From contig VLTN01000030.1 of assembly GCA_008330645.1 (NCBI GenBank), positions 324,001 through 388,000 of the forward strand: a stretch of DNA of 64,000 nt, in the 5' to 3' direction. Every line of letters begins with the position of its first letter. Within the stretch, counting starts at the first letter, position 1. Shown piece by piece: positions 9,636-20,682 of this stretch. A program made the position numbers and the translations under genes. The notes beneath the pieces were generated by a model. That model made no database searches and was not told where the DNA came from. It worked only from the letters and a program-made list of their open reading frames with translations. Origin of the DNA: Cafeteria roenbergensis. Taxonomy: Eukaryota > Sar > Bigyra > Bicosoecida > Cafeteriaceae.

Positions 9636-11179
9636 ATGCCATGCCCTCCGGGTGATGGGCGAGTGGCAAGGAAGGGCCCCCTTCGTGTCCTGATTGCGCT
9701 TGCAGCGTTCGTCTCAGCGGCGGCGCTCGAGCGCGGCAACCCAGAGCTGCAGCGGCTGCTGGAGCGCTCCGGTCTAGAGAAGCGCGGTGCACTCTTTCTC
9801 GCTTGTTGGGGGGAACCGGGCGTGAGCTTGCCGGATCCCCAGACTTCTGCAGAGTTCGTTGTGAGAGAATGCTGCGGATTTTGTGGTGAGTCGCTCTCTC
9901 GCGCAGTGACTCCTCAATGGCTTGCAAGGCTGCGACTTGATACGAGTGGCGCCGCTCCGTCCGTGCGCAGCCGTTGCCAGTCGCTCCGCACTCGCTGGTG
10001 GAGCCAGACCCGGACCAGCCGCGCGAACGGGAGGTTGTCGCCTTGGGACCATCGACATTCGACTTTCGTGGAGTTGCGGACTACTTGGCGTCCATGGGCG
10101 CCCAGGCCCGCGTGGCCGTCGCCGTGTACCACTCCGTACACCAGCTGAGACGCACCCTCGTCGAGACCCTCGGCCTCTGCTCCGGACGGCCGGCCGCGCG
10201 GCGCGACACCATCGCCCTCGTCATCCCCCCCAGGCTCCACGGCAACTCCCTCGCGGCCATTGACGAGTGCAAACACGACCGCAACGTGTGGGTGTGGAAC
10301 ACGGAGCAGCTGACCAACCCCGGGTACCTCGCGCTGACGTCGGTGCTGATGCAGCAGGGCTGGCGGGTGGTGGACATGCTCGCGCAGAACAGGTGCCTGG
10401 TGTGGTTCTCGCTGTGCGAGAGGGGCGCGCTGGGGCGCGAGCTGTGCGGGGCGGCGAGCGACGGTCGTGGGGAGGGGTCATGTCCGGGTGGGCTGTCGAT
10501 CCGGGGCGGCGGCGGCACGATGCTGCTGGAGTGGGCTCAGGGCTGCGAGTCGGGCGACGACGACCCGCGAATCGGCCTGGGGTGCAGAACATTCGTTGAC
10601 GAAGTGCGTAGTGTGGGTGCGTTGCCGGAGGTTGCCGGCGGCGGCAGCGTGGCGCTGCGCGTGGTCCCGTACCAGCTGACGAGCGAGGTCGACCGGCTGC
10701 GCGAGCTGCTGTCCCGGGTCCGTCCGGAGGAGCGCGAGTACGACGTCGCCTTTGTGGGGGCTACCAGCTTCGCGCGACGGACAGCCGTTGCGGCAATGGC
10801 CGCACAAGGCCTGACTGTGGCCATTGTAAACGGCGACCCGGCGAACAGAGACTTGGGCATCGCATCTGCGCGCGTGCTTGTCAACATTCACTACCAGGCA
10901 ACGTACTTCGTGTTCGAGAGCCTTCGGTGCGACCGCTGGATCGCCGCCGGACACGTCGTCGTCTCCGAGCCCTCCTGGGGCGACGACACAAACGACCTCC
11001 GCGGCGCGTACGTCACCAGCCCCGAGCCCACGCCGCACTCGCTGGCTGCGACGGTGGTTCGCGTTCTGTCGGACCTGGAGGGCACCCGGGCGCGGCTGTC
11101 GGCGGCGCTGTCGGAGCGGCTGGAGTCCGTGCGGGCGTCGCGAGCGGCGGCGCTGGCGTCGTGGCTGGCGGACGACTAG
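9636..11179 (+). CDS. Glycosyltransferase-like array gene, copy E
   Basis: The exons are 9636-9860 and 9971-11179, the intron is 110 nt, and the product is 477 residues. It is almost identical to copy D, including SIDECK-type variants (AAIDECKHDRN), LCERGALG and EVRSVGALPE, which separate D and E from the other copies. The differences are scattered single bases, for example an Ala in place of Thr near RVAVAVYHS. Its promoter and spacer are also duplicated, so D and E should be expressed alike unless position matters. Function is as for copy D: secretory, probably transferring a sugar, with unknown donor and acceptor. Confidence 0.62.
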
Positions 11180-11632
11180 TGCAGGCCGAGCCGTTTTTGT
11201 TTCGTGCTGGTGGCTGGTGCCATCGCAGCTTCGGACTCTGCCCTTCGCTGAGCACGCGTTCCCTTGGATGGCAGTCGTGGTGGGTGGGCGTTTGCCAGCG
11301 CACCGCAGTGTTCATGCGCTAGTTCGTCACAGTGCGTGTATGGCAACGTGTGTTGCCCATTCGATCGGTCCACAGCTGCGTGAACCGCCGTGCGGCCCGA
11401 GCCTGACAACGCACGCGTGTTGTGGCACTGCGTGATGTTTCCAAGGGGAGGGTCGCGCGCGGCAATGGGGGTCAGCACCGCTTGATGAGGGCGCCTGTCG
11501 CGTTGGAGCGGGCCTGGCTCTGCGGACTCCTCACGCGCGACGGCTCGTCGCTGACTCAAGTTCCGCTCACTCGATTCGAGGCGTCCGCGGCGCGCGCGTC
11601 CCATCCGGCGCAAGCACAGGGGCCACCAAGCT

Positions 11633-13176
11633 ATGCCATGCCCTCCGGGTGATGGGCGAGTGGCAAGGAAGGGCCCGCTTCGCGTCCTGATTGCGCTTGC
11701 AGCGTTCGTCTCAGCGGCGGCGCTCGAGCGCGGCAACCCAGAGCTGCAGCGGCTGCTGGAGACCTCCGGTCTAGAGAAGCGCGGTGCACTCTTACCCTTC
11801 TGTTGGGAGGAACCGGGCGTGGGCTTGCCGGACCCCCAGACCCCTGCAGAGTTCGTTGTGAGAGAATGCTGCGGTTGTTGCGCCAACGCGCTCTCTCGCA
11901 CAACTGCTCGTCGATGGCTTGCAAGGCTGCGACTTGATACGAGTGGCGCCGCTCCGTCCGTGCGCAGCCGTTGCCAGTCGCTCCGCACTCGCTGGTGGAG
12001 CCAGACCCGGACCAGCCGCGCGAACGGGAGGTTGTCGCCTTGGGACCATCGACATTCGACTTTCGTGGAGTTGCGGACTACTTGGCGTCCATGGGCGCCC
12101 AGGCCCGCGTGACCGTCGCCGTGTACCACTCCGTACACCAGCTGAGACGCACCCTCGTCGAGACCCTCGGCCTCTGCTCCGGACGGCTGGCCGCGCGACG
12201 CGACACCATCGCCCTCGTCATCCCCCCCAGGCTCCACGGCAACTCCCTCGCGGCCATTGGCGAGTGCAAACACGATCGCAACGTGTGGGTGTGGAACACG
12301 GAGCAGCTGACCAACCCCGGGTACCTCGCGCTGACGTCGGTGCTGATGCAGCAGGGCTGGCGGGTGGTGGACATGCTCGCGCAGAACAGGTGCCTGGTGT
12401 GGTTCTCGCTGTGCGCGAGGGGCGCGCTGGGGCGCGAGCTGTGCGGGGCGGCGAGCGGCGGTCGTGGGGAGGGGTCGTGTCCGGGAGGGCTGTCGATCCG
12501 GGGCGGCGGCGGCACGATGCTGCTGGAGTCGGCTCAGGGCTGCGAGTCGGGCGACGACGACCCGCGAATCGGCCTGGGGTGCAGAACATTCGTTGACGAA
12601 GTGTATAGTGCGGGTGCGTTGCCGGAGGTTGCCGGCGGCGGCAGCGTGGCGCTGCGCGTGGTCCCGTACCAGCTGACGAGCGAGGTCGACCGGCTGCGCG
12701 AGCTGCTGTCCCGGGTCCGTCCGGAGGAGCGCGAGTACGACGTCGCCTTTGTGGGGGCTACCAGCTTCGCGCGACGGACAGCCGTTGCGGCAATGGCCGC
12801 ACAAGGCCTGACTGTGGCCATTGTAAACGGCGACCCGGCGAACAGAGACTTGGGCATCGCATCTGCGCGCGTGCTTGTCAACATTCACTACCAGGCAACG
12901 TACTTCGTGTTCGAGAGCCTTCGGTGCGACCGCTGGATCGCCGCCGGACACGTCGTCGTCTCCGAGCCCTCCTGGGGCGACGACACAAACGACCTCCGCG
13001 GCGCGTACGTCACCAGCCCCGAGCCCACGCCGCACTCGCTGGCTGCGACGGTGGTTCGCGTTCTGTCGGACCTGGAGGGCACCCGGGCGCGGCTGTCGGC
13101 TGCGCTGTCGGAGCGGCTGGAGTCCGTGCGGGCGTCGCGAGGGGCGGCGCTGGCGTCGTGGCTGGCGGACGACTAG
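11633..13176 (+). CDS. Glycosyltransferase-like array gene, copy F (mosaic)
   Basis: The exons are 11633-11857 and 11968-13176, the intron is 110 nt, and the product is 477 residues. The ends of the gene, including the cassette ATSFARRTAVAAMAAQ, match D and E. The middle of exon 2 (about 12180-12625) carries copy C variants instead: SGRLAARRDT, AAIGECKHD, LCARGALG, AASGGRGEG and EVYSAGALPE. The second half of exon 1 and the start of the intron are also changed (ETSGLEKRGALLPFCWEE). The 3' flank departs from the array spacer soon after the stop, so this marks the end of the array. Function is as for its relatives. Confidence 0.62.
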
Positions 13177-14074
13177 AGCAGCCCGAGTGATGCGTTTTTG
13201 TTTCGTGCTGGTGGCTAACGCCATCGCAGCTTCGGACTTTGCCCTTTGACGAGCGTGCGAACAGCTCGGTGACTTGCTGGCTTGTTTCTGGACGGGAGAG
13301 TGACGAAGGCACTGCAGTGTGAAGTCGTCCAACTTGCTCAACTTCCTGCACAATCAATTCTGCAGAGGGTCGCCTGAGGGACGGAAGGGAAGGGTCAAAC
13401 GATCGAATTGAGCATATGCACGCCACTCGGGGGCGCGTGCGTGCGGCGGGTACGGGGTACGGCCGGCGAGCCCCACGCGGGCTCGATCCGGTGTGCTCGC
13501 CCACAGGGCGAGCTTGCGAGCGGGTCGGGTGGCCCGCGCTTGCCGTGAAGCAGAGTGGGCCTGGGGTTGCTGCCGTCTCTGAGGGCGGCCGCGCTGCTTG
13601 AAGGGACAGCAGCACAAGTTTACATCACAAAAAATGTCCCACCTTCTCGAACCGATTCCCGGACTCATGCTGCCGCGCGCCGCTGCGATCAGCAAACACA
13701 GCCACATACTCGGCTGCGGTGGGGGTGGCCAGTTCAGATGGGGCGGTGCCAATCGCTCCGGGCTGAATTCCGTCGGGGGATAATCTACGTATGTGGACAA
13801 ATATGAACCCAACGGGTGACCGAACAAGCCGTTGCCTGGAGTCAAATCGACCTTGAGCCCTTTCCCACCCTCTCGTAGCGATGGTGCCGCCCATGCTGCC
13901 ACGCCCCTGGCGCGGTCATGGAGCACAGTCACCTGGTCGGCCGCGGGCCCAAAGTTCAAGCCAGTCCAGGAGTCCCGGCACGGTCGCTGCATCGGCTCTC
14001 CGAGGCTATTAGGACTTGCTGCTCTGCTCGCCGCCCTCGTCGAGTCGTGCCGATGAGCATCACAGACCATTGAA
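13177..14074. other. Spacer with left arm of an inverted repeat
   Basis: About 60 bp after copy F still resemble the array spacer, then the similarity fades. The repeat arm occupies 13367-13605. The rest (13606-14074) is less GC-rich and should contain the promoter of the following gene. No convincing coding sequence is seen. Confidence 0.5.
13367..13605 (+). repeat. Inverted repeat, left arm (~240 bp)
   Basis: This stretch is the reverse complement of 15682-15922 with clear but imperfect identity, for example shared GATCGAATTGAGCA, GCGCGTGCGTGCGGCGGGTA and GGCCCGCGCTTGCCGTGAAG. It contains short palindromes (GCTCGCCC/GGGCGAGC, CGAGCCC/GGGCTCG) that could form stem-loops. It could be a dispersed repeat or a structured RNA gene in two copies. 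No terminal features of a known element are visible. Confidence 0.75.
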
Positions 14075-15625
14075 ATGACAGCAGCCGACTTGCAGCCGGT
14101 TTGCTGTCGGCGCTCAGGCATTCTGGCGGCCAGCATCGCCGCCCTGAGCGCCGGACTGTTCTGCGTGACTGCCGTTGCTGGTGAGCGAGTCTGTCCCCAG
14201 CATCTCGAGGAACGCGGCCGCGGAGCCGCAAGGCTGCCCCGCGCCTGGGTGGCACGTGCTGGCTGCTGGGTATGCACTCGCCTGACCGGACATGTCAGCG
14301 GGGGCGGACGATTCCGGACGCTGCACCTGTTGAGTCGTGCGCTCGCAGGACCAAACCATGCCTCTGCGGTTGTTTGCACCACGCGCGCGTCGTGGGGCTC
14401 CAGTGCTCAGCCCGGTGTGCCTGCCGCGGATTGCAGGCTGACCCGCAATGCAGCGGGGCACGGCGAGTCCAGCCGAAGCAAGCAACCCGCATTCGGCACG
14501 CTGCTGCCTTGCCGAGAAGTCGACGCCGCCGGCAGAGGACGGTCGTGTTGGATATTCGGCGAGGACGGAAGCCCGGTGTTCCTCATGGACCTCCCCAGCC
14601 CAAGCCGCGTGAAAGAGCTGGGTGGTCCATTGCAATTGCCTTCACTGCTGAAGGCTCCCTTTGGCGCGACCTTGGTTGGCGCGGCTCCGGACCCTGAGCG
14701 TTGGTCCGGCTACTCGCTTTCCATCGAGCGTGACCCCAGCCCCCCCAATGCCGAGGTCCTGGTCATTGAGCGGCCGAAGGATGCTGGTCGCGTGATAGAG
14801 CTGGCAGGGTTGTGGGGCCCGCTGCACTTTGTGAGCGTGAGCACTGACGTCGTCATGGCAAGCTCAAACCTGCTCCGGTCGGCGGCCTACGTCGACCCTG
14901 TGTTGCCTGGCGGACACAGGTGGACGGTCGTGGACGCCAAGCGCAGCCACCTGACTGGAATTCCCGCGGCATACAATGCCGCTCGCAATTCCACTCTGGC
15001 CGGGAACGCGTCAGGGTATTGGAACGTGGCCATTCGGCCAAACGACATTGTCGTGTTTCTTCATGACGACGTTCACCTCCTTCCCAACTTCGAGCTCTCC
15101 ATCTACGAACAAGTGCACCGCCTGAACGGGTCGGATGTCGACGCTCACTCGTGGTGCGGCATTGCAATGGCGAGCGCGCGAGTGCGTCAAGAAGGCAGAC
15201 AGGCCTTCCGGGGCGAGTGGTTGGAGTTTGGAATGACTCCGCTCTCGTTGCCAATGCAAGAATCGGCCCAAGAAGCGCGTCTCGTTCCTGACGAGGCCAT
15301 GATCGTGACACTCCGTGGAAGCTCCGGGCAGTTCGACTCCAAGATGAGCGAGTTCCACTGTTTTGGCGCTGACTTCGCATTCTCCTGCCTAGCTGCAGAC
15401 AAGTTTGTGCACGCCACCGACACTTTCGTGGCCTCGCACAAGGCGTGGCACGCAGGAGGTGCGCTAGTTCAGTACAACCCCGACTTCACCGTCTGGCAGC
15501 AGGCAATCGATTGGGTCGCGCTGGCACGCGCGGGCAAGTTTGTCACGGAGAAGTGGATGCACACGCTCGACTTGAGGTCGGTGGATACGACGGCGTGCGT
15601 GCTTGACAAGAGCATCCTTCCGTGA
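14075..15625 (+). CDS. GT2-like (GT-A fold) glycosyltransferase, type II membrane protein
   Basis: This is a single exon of 516 residues. A hydrophobic stretch near residues 16-36 (ILAASIAALSAGLFCV...) fits a signal anchor. The C-terminal half has the layout of glycosyltransferase-2-like proteins: AAYNAARNST, then DIVVFLHDDV at about residue 330 (the DxD-like metal/nucleotide-sugar site), and later EFHCFGADFAFSCLA. The last element is reminiscent of the acceptor-side 'FHGYD'-type motif of that family. It is unrelated in sequence to the array genes next door but plausibly works in the same Golgi pathway. The gene lies exactly between two inverted repeat arms. The fold call is fairly good; substrates are unknown. 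Confidence 0.6.
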   Translation: MTAADLQPVCCRRSGILAASIAALSAGLFCVTAVAGERVCPQHLEERGRGAARLPRAWVARAGCWVCTRLTGHVSGGGRFRTLHLLSRALAGPNHASAVVCTTRASWGSSAQPGVPAADCRLTRNAAGHGESSRSKQPAFGTLLPCREVDAAGRGRSCWIFGEDGSPVFLMDLPSPSRVKELGGPLQLPSLLKAPFGATLVGAAPDPERWSGYSLSIERDPSPPNAEVLVIERPKDAGRVIELAGLWGPLHFVSVSTDVVMASSNLLRSAAYVDPVLPGGHRWTVVDAKRSHLTGIPAAYNAARNSTLAGNASGYWNVAIRPNDIVVFLHDDVHLLPNFELSIYEQVHRLNGSDVDAHSWCGIAMASARVRQEGRQAFRGEWLEFGMTPLSLPMQESAQEARLVPDEAMIVTLRGSSGQFDSKMSEFHCFGADFAFSCLAADKFVHATDTFVASHKAWHAGGALVQYNPDFTVWQQAIDWVALARAGKFVTEKWMHTLDLRSVDTTACVLDKSILP

Positions 15626-16286
15626 TATGGTTGTTCCCCAACAAGTGTCTGTTTGTGATGAAGATCTGGTGCTGCTGTACTCACGAGCCGAGCGGCCGCC
15701 GCCCTCTGTCACCGAAACAACCCCGGGCCCACTGTGCTTCACGGCAAGCGCGGGCCATCCGACCCGCTCGCAAGCTCGCCCTCTGGGCGGGCGCATCAGT
15801 TCGAGCCCGCGTCCGGCTCGCCTGCTATACCCCATACCCGCCGCACGCACGCGCCCCGAGTGGCGTTTGTGTGCTCAATTCGATCGCTTGACCCGTCCCT
15901 CCCGTCCCTCGGGCGACTCCGTGTGGTCCCCGCCGCGCCGAACCTCGAGCCATTTGGTCAGCATCGGTCTTGCAGCCGCACGCGGCCTCTCAACGTCCAT
16001 ACAGGTCAGCATTTTGCTTGTGGCTGCGTGCCCGCGCGAGCGCCGCCTCGACTAAAGTGTGTTCTTGTGCTCGCTCTCGTTCTGCCTATCACCGCAGCGG
16101 CTGCCTCCGACGCGCGCTCCCCCTCTACATGTCGCCGCGCGCAGCCGGTCGATGAGGCCAGTTGTCGCCGCGGCGTGCCCAAGTGCTGCGGATGACGCGC
16201 ATGCAAGCTGCGAGTGCAAGCTGCGAGTGCGTGGTGGATCGCACAAGCCTTGCGATGCTCTTTATAGCCTCGCTTGAATACGTTGC
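15626..16286. other. Intergenic, with right arm of the inverted repeat
   Basis: The stretch 15682-15922 is the repeat arm. The remaining ~360 bp separate convergent 3' ends of the neighbouring genes and show no coding signal I trust. Confidence 0.5.
15682..15922 (-). repeat. Inverted repeat, right arm (~240 bp)
   Basis: This is the partner of 13367-13605 in opposite orientation. On the plus strand it contains GTTCGAGCC, which fits the tRNA/SINE B-box consensus, but no A box at a proper distance and no cloverleaf could be drawn. Confidence 0.75.
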
Positions 16287-19193
16287 TCACACAGCCAGGG
16301 GAAGGCACGCACGGATGTGGCCCGCTACCTTGGAGGACCCCTTTCCTCGTTCAAACAGGCTCCGGGCGTGCGTCAGGACGTCAACCGCGAAGGAGCGGGC
16401 AGTTGTCCATTGCTCCTCGTCTCCCATTTCCAGGACCATCAGCAGACGCGCGGCCCACCGGCACGTGTCCCCGTCAACTGCGCCGTCGCTGAGAAGTGAC
16501 AGGAGCAACTCCTGTGGTTCGCTTTCATCTGCTTCAGCGGAGATGCCGCGTTTGGCTCTGACCCCAGAACTTGCAGCGTCGAGCACCTCTTGGAGCGCAG
16601 GTCGCTTGGGCGGAGCATCGCGCCCGAAGCCCGCGCCTGGGGCTGGTCTCTTCAAGGCTCTTCGGGGGCCATCTGCCGACGCAGTGACTGCTGGGGCTAC
16701 TGCCGGTGGTGCTCCCGCTGTCGCTGGCCCTGCCGGCCCTGGCGTCCCCGCCTGCGCCGGAGCCACGGCTTGCGCAGCAGGGCACAGTGGGCCAGACTCG
16801 GGCGCCACAGGTGGTGCCTGCCAGGAGGCGTCTGCTGTCGTGGCGTCCACCGCAGACGCCGAGGCAGCTGGAGCCGGCGTGAGTGCAGAGGGGCAGAGCG
16901 GCAGTCCATGGGTTGCGGAAGCAGCGGCTACCGGTGCCGTTGCAGCGGTTGCTGTTGCAACGGAAGTGCCGGCAGCGGGTGTGACGGCCCCAGATGCTGT
17001 TGCAGCAGAGCCTGGCGACGAAGAAGAGCGGGCGCTGGATGGCTGCGGCGCGGATGTGGTGCCAGTTGCAGAGGTTGTTGGGAACGTCGCGTCGCGCGTT
17101 GCCGCTGCTGCGTCGGCTGTGGAGGGGCTGGCCTGGGTCCTTGCAGCTGCTGCTGGTGCAGCCAGCGGGGCTGCAGTTGCAGTGACTGCATTGCGTCCCA
17201 GAGCGCCCAAACCCATGGCTGCAAGCGGCAACGATCCAGGCGGAGGGAGCTGTCCGGGAGACAGCAGGCTTGAGTTGTGGAGGTACAGCAGCTGCAACTG
17301 CAGCTGCTCAGCTTGCGTCAGGCGCCTGCTGTAGGCTGCCGGAGGCTCTGCCATCAGCTGCCGGAAGGATAGCTGCTGCTGATCCAGAGCCAGCGGCAGC
17401 GAGGCTGGTTGCGCAGCGGGCCGGGCGTCGCTGGCCGCCGTTGCCGCCCCACCGGCACCGCCCCCATCAGCTGAGCGTAGCGTGCTGGGCCGCGATGCTG
17501 CGGGCGCTGCTTCGCTCTCCGCGTGATGGCCGTCGTCGGTGGTCGATTGCGCGGCGGCCTGGGGCCCTTCTGCGCGAGCGGCTCCTGCTGCGGGGGCGTG
17601 TGCTTGGCCGGCAGACCGCCGGCAGATGCGCTGGCTTGAGCGCCTGGCGGCAGTTCCAGCATTGGCGTGACGGTCGATCGTCCCGATCGTGGCTGCGGAG
17701 CGAGTTTGGCGACGGCTCCGCGTCGGGCGCCGCCGGCGCGACGGTTGCCAATCCTCGTCCATGGCGTGAAAGTCGGGGCTGGAAGCATCGCGGTCATGAG
17801 CGCCAGACTCCGATTCGGCACCAGCATCAGCTTCCGGACCGCCAATGCCGCCGGCTGGCTGTCCGCCTGCATCGCACGTCGACGCCTCTGGGAGAGGGGA
17901 AGTTGCAGGTCCTTCGGTGTGCCCAGCAGCGGTGGCACCAACGGACGAGGCGTTGCTGTCAGAACGAGCTACCGACGCAGGGACTGCCCCTGGAGCGGGT
18001 GCAGGGACGGGGGCTGGCACTGGCGTGGCAAGCCTGCGAATGATCGCCCGCTTTTTGTGGTTTTCTGTGGGTGTTGCCGCGGCCACGTCAATCGCCGCCT
18101 GCAGAGCATGCAGCTCCGCGCCCCGAGACAGCTTGCCACGGACACGCCGGTGCGCCTGCAGGCGACAAGATCGGGCCCCATCCCGCCCGTTGCCGTGGCC
18201 GCTGGTGCTGGTGTTGTCCTTGTCCGCAGAGCCGGCTGCGAGCGCCCGTTTCAGCCGGGGCAGCTGCGAGAGGGCCTCCTGCACAAGCCTCCGAAAGCCG
18301 CCCAGCAGGGTCTGCGCCGTGTGGTGTTCCTTGTCCAGCGTTGCAAGCGACGCCCCAGCACTGGCGCCGGCGTCGGCGTCGTGACAGCGGCTGCCACAGT
18401 CGCTGCTCAAGCCAGATGCTGCTGTGCCTCGATGTTGGTCCTTGAGCAGCTTGAGCAACCTTTCCATGACTGCGCTACGCACCTGATTGGGTGTTGACTC
18501 CGCCTGGGTCGTCGCCATCAACTCGGCGCGACACTCCTCAACGAGCGACGCTGCATCCGGCACCAGCGCCAATGCCGCCTTGACGAGCGAGGCGGTGCTC
18601 GCTTGTGGACGACGCTCGCGCGCCGAAGCCGGCCCCGCCCTGGATGGCGAGGCCGAGGGGTCTCTCGTCCGTGGCTGCGACTGCGACTGCGACTGCTGCG
18701 GCTGCTGCTGCTGGCCGGGCCGGCGGAGTGGGTCACGGACTGGGTCATCGGCCTTGTCGCGGTCGCTGGCGTGTTGGCTCCCCGTGCTGCCTTGAGCACC
18801 CCTGGAAGCGCTCGCGTCCGTGTCTTCGACACCCTCCACAGGGTCACAGCATGCATCTGGCACGAAGGAAGCCGTGCCGTGGTCGTGGGCCAGCCACGCG
18901 CTTGCGCCGCTGGGCGCAGGGGGGGGAGTGGTTGCGGGAGCCATCCCCGTTGAGAGCCTGGGGCTGGCTGCTGTCTCGCAGGAGCGAGTGCTAGAGCACG
19001 ACGCTGTGCTCACAGTGATGGTGTGGGCACTGGGCGCAGCAGCTGCGACAGCCGTGGTTGGAGTTGCGTCCGTTGCAGCGGTGGCGCTGTCCGAAGCGGC
19101 TAGGCGGCGACGGCGGCCGCCACGCCCCGCGCCATCCTGCCGGACCCTGAAGCGGCCAGAGCAAAGACCCTGTTCGTCGTCATCGGCATCGCT

Positions 19194-19236
<43 letters not shown>

Positions 19237-19538
19237 GTGGCGCTGAAGGCGGACTCGTTGCCTGCGGCACTGGCAGCACCGGGTTGGTCGCCGGCGTTCG
19301 CCCCAGATGCAGCACCAGCCGAAGTGGGCACGTCGGTACATGCGCGCCAGTGAGCAGCTTCGCCATCCGGGGCGTCTCGCAGGCTCGGGACGGCGAAGCC
19401 TGCCGCCAAGTCGGCATCGGGCCTCATGTCCGAGAGCCGGCTTGGGCAGCTGCCCCCGCTGAACCGGGTCGCCCCACCAGCGCTGATCTGCATTGGAGGA
19501 CCGACGCGGTGCCTAGCCTGGAGCGCGGGCGAGTCCAT
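16287..19538 (-). CDS. Large low-complexity protein of unknown function
   Basis: The frame from the first ATG (19538) gives 1,083 residues. It stays open further upstream, and a good acceptor (TGCATTTTTCAG before 19754) suggests a missing 5' exon, so the true N-terminus may be longer. The protein is mostly Ala/Ser/Thr/Pro with a run of 14 Asp near the N-terminus, a Gln/Ser stretch, a basic RRRRPTRSRRQTRS patch and LTQAEQLQLQLLYLHN. The final ~70 residues (SEPQELLLSLLSDG ... CRWAARLLMVLEM) are more ordered and helical, so they are the part to search. Basic patches suggest a nuclear protein, but no domain is recognised. Motifs such as GGCAGAG recur in the DNA, as in the other long exons of this window. 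Confidence 0.6.
19190..19236 (-). repeat. Trinucleotide repeat (GTC/GAC)n coding poly-Asp
   Basis: A run of tandem GTC on the plus strand, read as GAC on the minus strand, gives the Asp run in the low-complexity protein. It is likely to be length-variable. Confidence 0.85.
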
Positions 19539-20682
19539 CTGCGAGGCGAGGTCGATACGGGGCGCCGAGGCGGCCGTTGAGCAGCGCGCGTGGCGGCAGA
19601 ACGATGCTCCAGCGGCGCGATTCAGCGCACTCAGGGCCCCTGGCGCGCGGTTGGCCTGGCAATCGCAGATGGTCGATGCGTCCTTTTCCTTGGGAAGCGG
19701 GGTCGGGGCCAGGGGCTCCAGACGATAGCGGACGCGCAGGTGGCTCGCAGCTTCCTGAAAAATGCAGAGGCTGTCGCAAGCTCGCAGCGCAGGCCGACGG
19801 CGCGGGCGCAAAGTCAGCACCGAGCTTGTCAAGCGACGACCGCGAGGTGCAGGTTGAGACCGCCCGGCCCGACAAGGCAAGTGGGTGAGGAAAGTGCGCG
19901 ACTCGGGCGCGCTTTTGCAGTGTGCAATTCTGCGACCTTCGGTCGCAGTCGCACAAGCCTGATTCTGGGTTGCCAGCGCCGCGGCTGTTGGTACACCGGT
20001 TGGACGCCCTTGCCGGACTCGCGCCTCCTCTGCTCCAGGACGTGAGAGGCACGAGCAGCCAGTAGTCGCCGTTGCTGGCGACGCCGCGCATCAGGCAAGG
20101 GCTGGCAAGGCCAAACTATTGCCAGCCTTGTGGGACATGCAGAGCCGGCGGCCTTGCGTTTTCCTTCTTCTGACGCAAAGATCATAACTCACTCTGAGAG
20201 ACGCCTACGGCGCTGCGCGGCCCGCCAGGCGCCGCTCCACTAGCCACGCAGCTCACCGGTCGCCATTCCCACGGCCGGCGGACTCAGGCGCGCGCGCCAT
20301 GGGCACGCGCTGCGGCCTGCCCTGCACGCTGTGGATTCGCGCTTGGATTCGCGCCCGCATCCTGCCCGCTAGTGCTTGTCGCAGCCCAGCCGGGCCGGGA
20401 GCCCCCGTCTTCACCCGCCTGGCTGAGGCGCACGTTGCGACGGTGGTGGATGGCGGCGACTCCTGGGCGACCTGCCAGCCACCTGACTTGGGTCGTGACG
20501 CCCCTGAGCTCACGGCCGTGCCCCAGCATCGCAGCCCCACCGCGGAGGCAATCAATACCACTCAGGAGCGCATCCGGCCCTTGTCGGATGCGCCGGTAGC
20601 CATTGGCAGGCCCGGCCGACAGGCCCCCTTGCTGCGTTGCCGACTTCGCCAGGGCGCATGCCGGCACCCACGTCGCCGCCCT
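19539..20682. other. Region without a supported gene; probable 5' exon of the gene at 16287
   Basis: Minus-strand donor-like sites (GTGAGC near 20255, GTGAGTT near 20193) could belong to a 5' exon of the low-complexity gene, but no combination gave an ATG with a matching phase. Several overlapping open frames here look like translated noise. Confidence 0.35.

Larger units (their letters stand above)
7186..13176 (+). repeat. Tandem array: three units of exactly 1,997 bp
   Basis: The units 7186-9182, 9183-11179 and 11180-13176 have equal length. Each consists of a ~453-bp spacer, exon 1 (225 nt), a 110-nt intron and exon 2 (1,209 nt) of a glycosyltransferase-like gene. Units 1 and 2 differ at only scattered bases. 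Unit 3 differs mainly at the exon 1/intron boundary and in the middle of exon 2. The spacer after copy C is the same sequence, so the duplicated segment began at the end of copy C. Equal length without indels points to recent unequal exchange or ongoing homogenisation. Confidence 0.9.

Noticed and set aside
11176-13353. A 725-codon open frame on the minus strand across copies F and its flank
   Set aside because: It is the antisense shadow of a GC-rich gene. It is Arg/Pro/Gln/His-rich, lacks any domain, and similar shadows recur under every array copy.
15682-15922. tRNA gene in the inverted repeat arm
   Set aside because: A B-box-like GTTCGAGCC is present, but the T-arm and acceptor stems do not pair and there is no A box at a suitable distance.
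13367-15922. Composite transposon made of the two inverted arms
   Set aside because: There is no transposase and no visible target-site duplication, and the arms are diverged; a duplicated dispersed repeat explains it as well.
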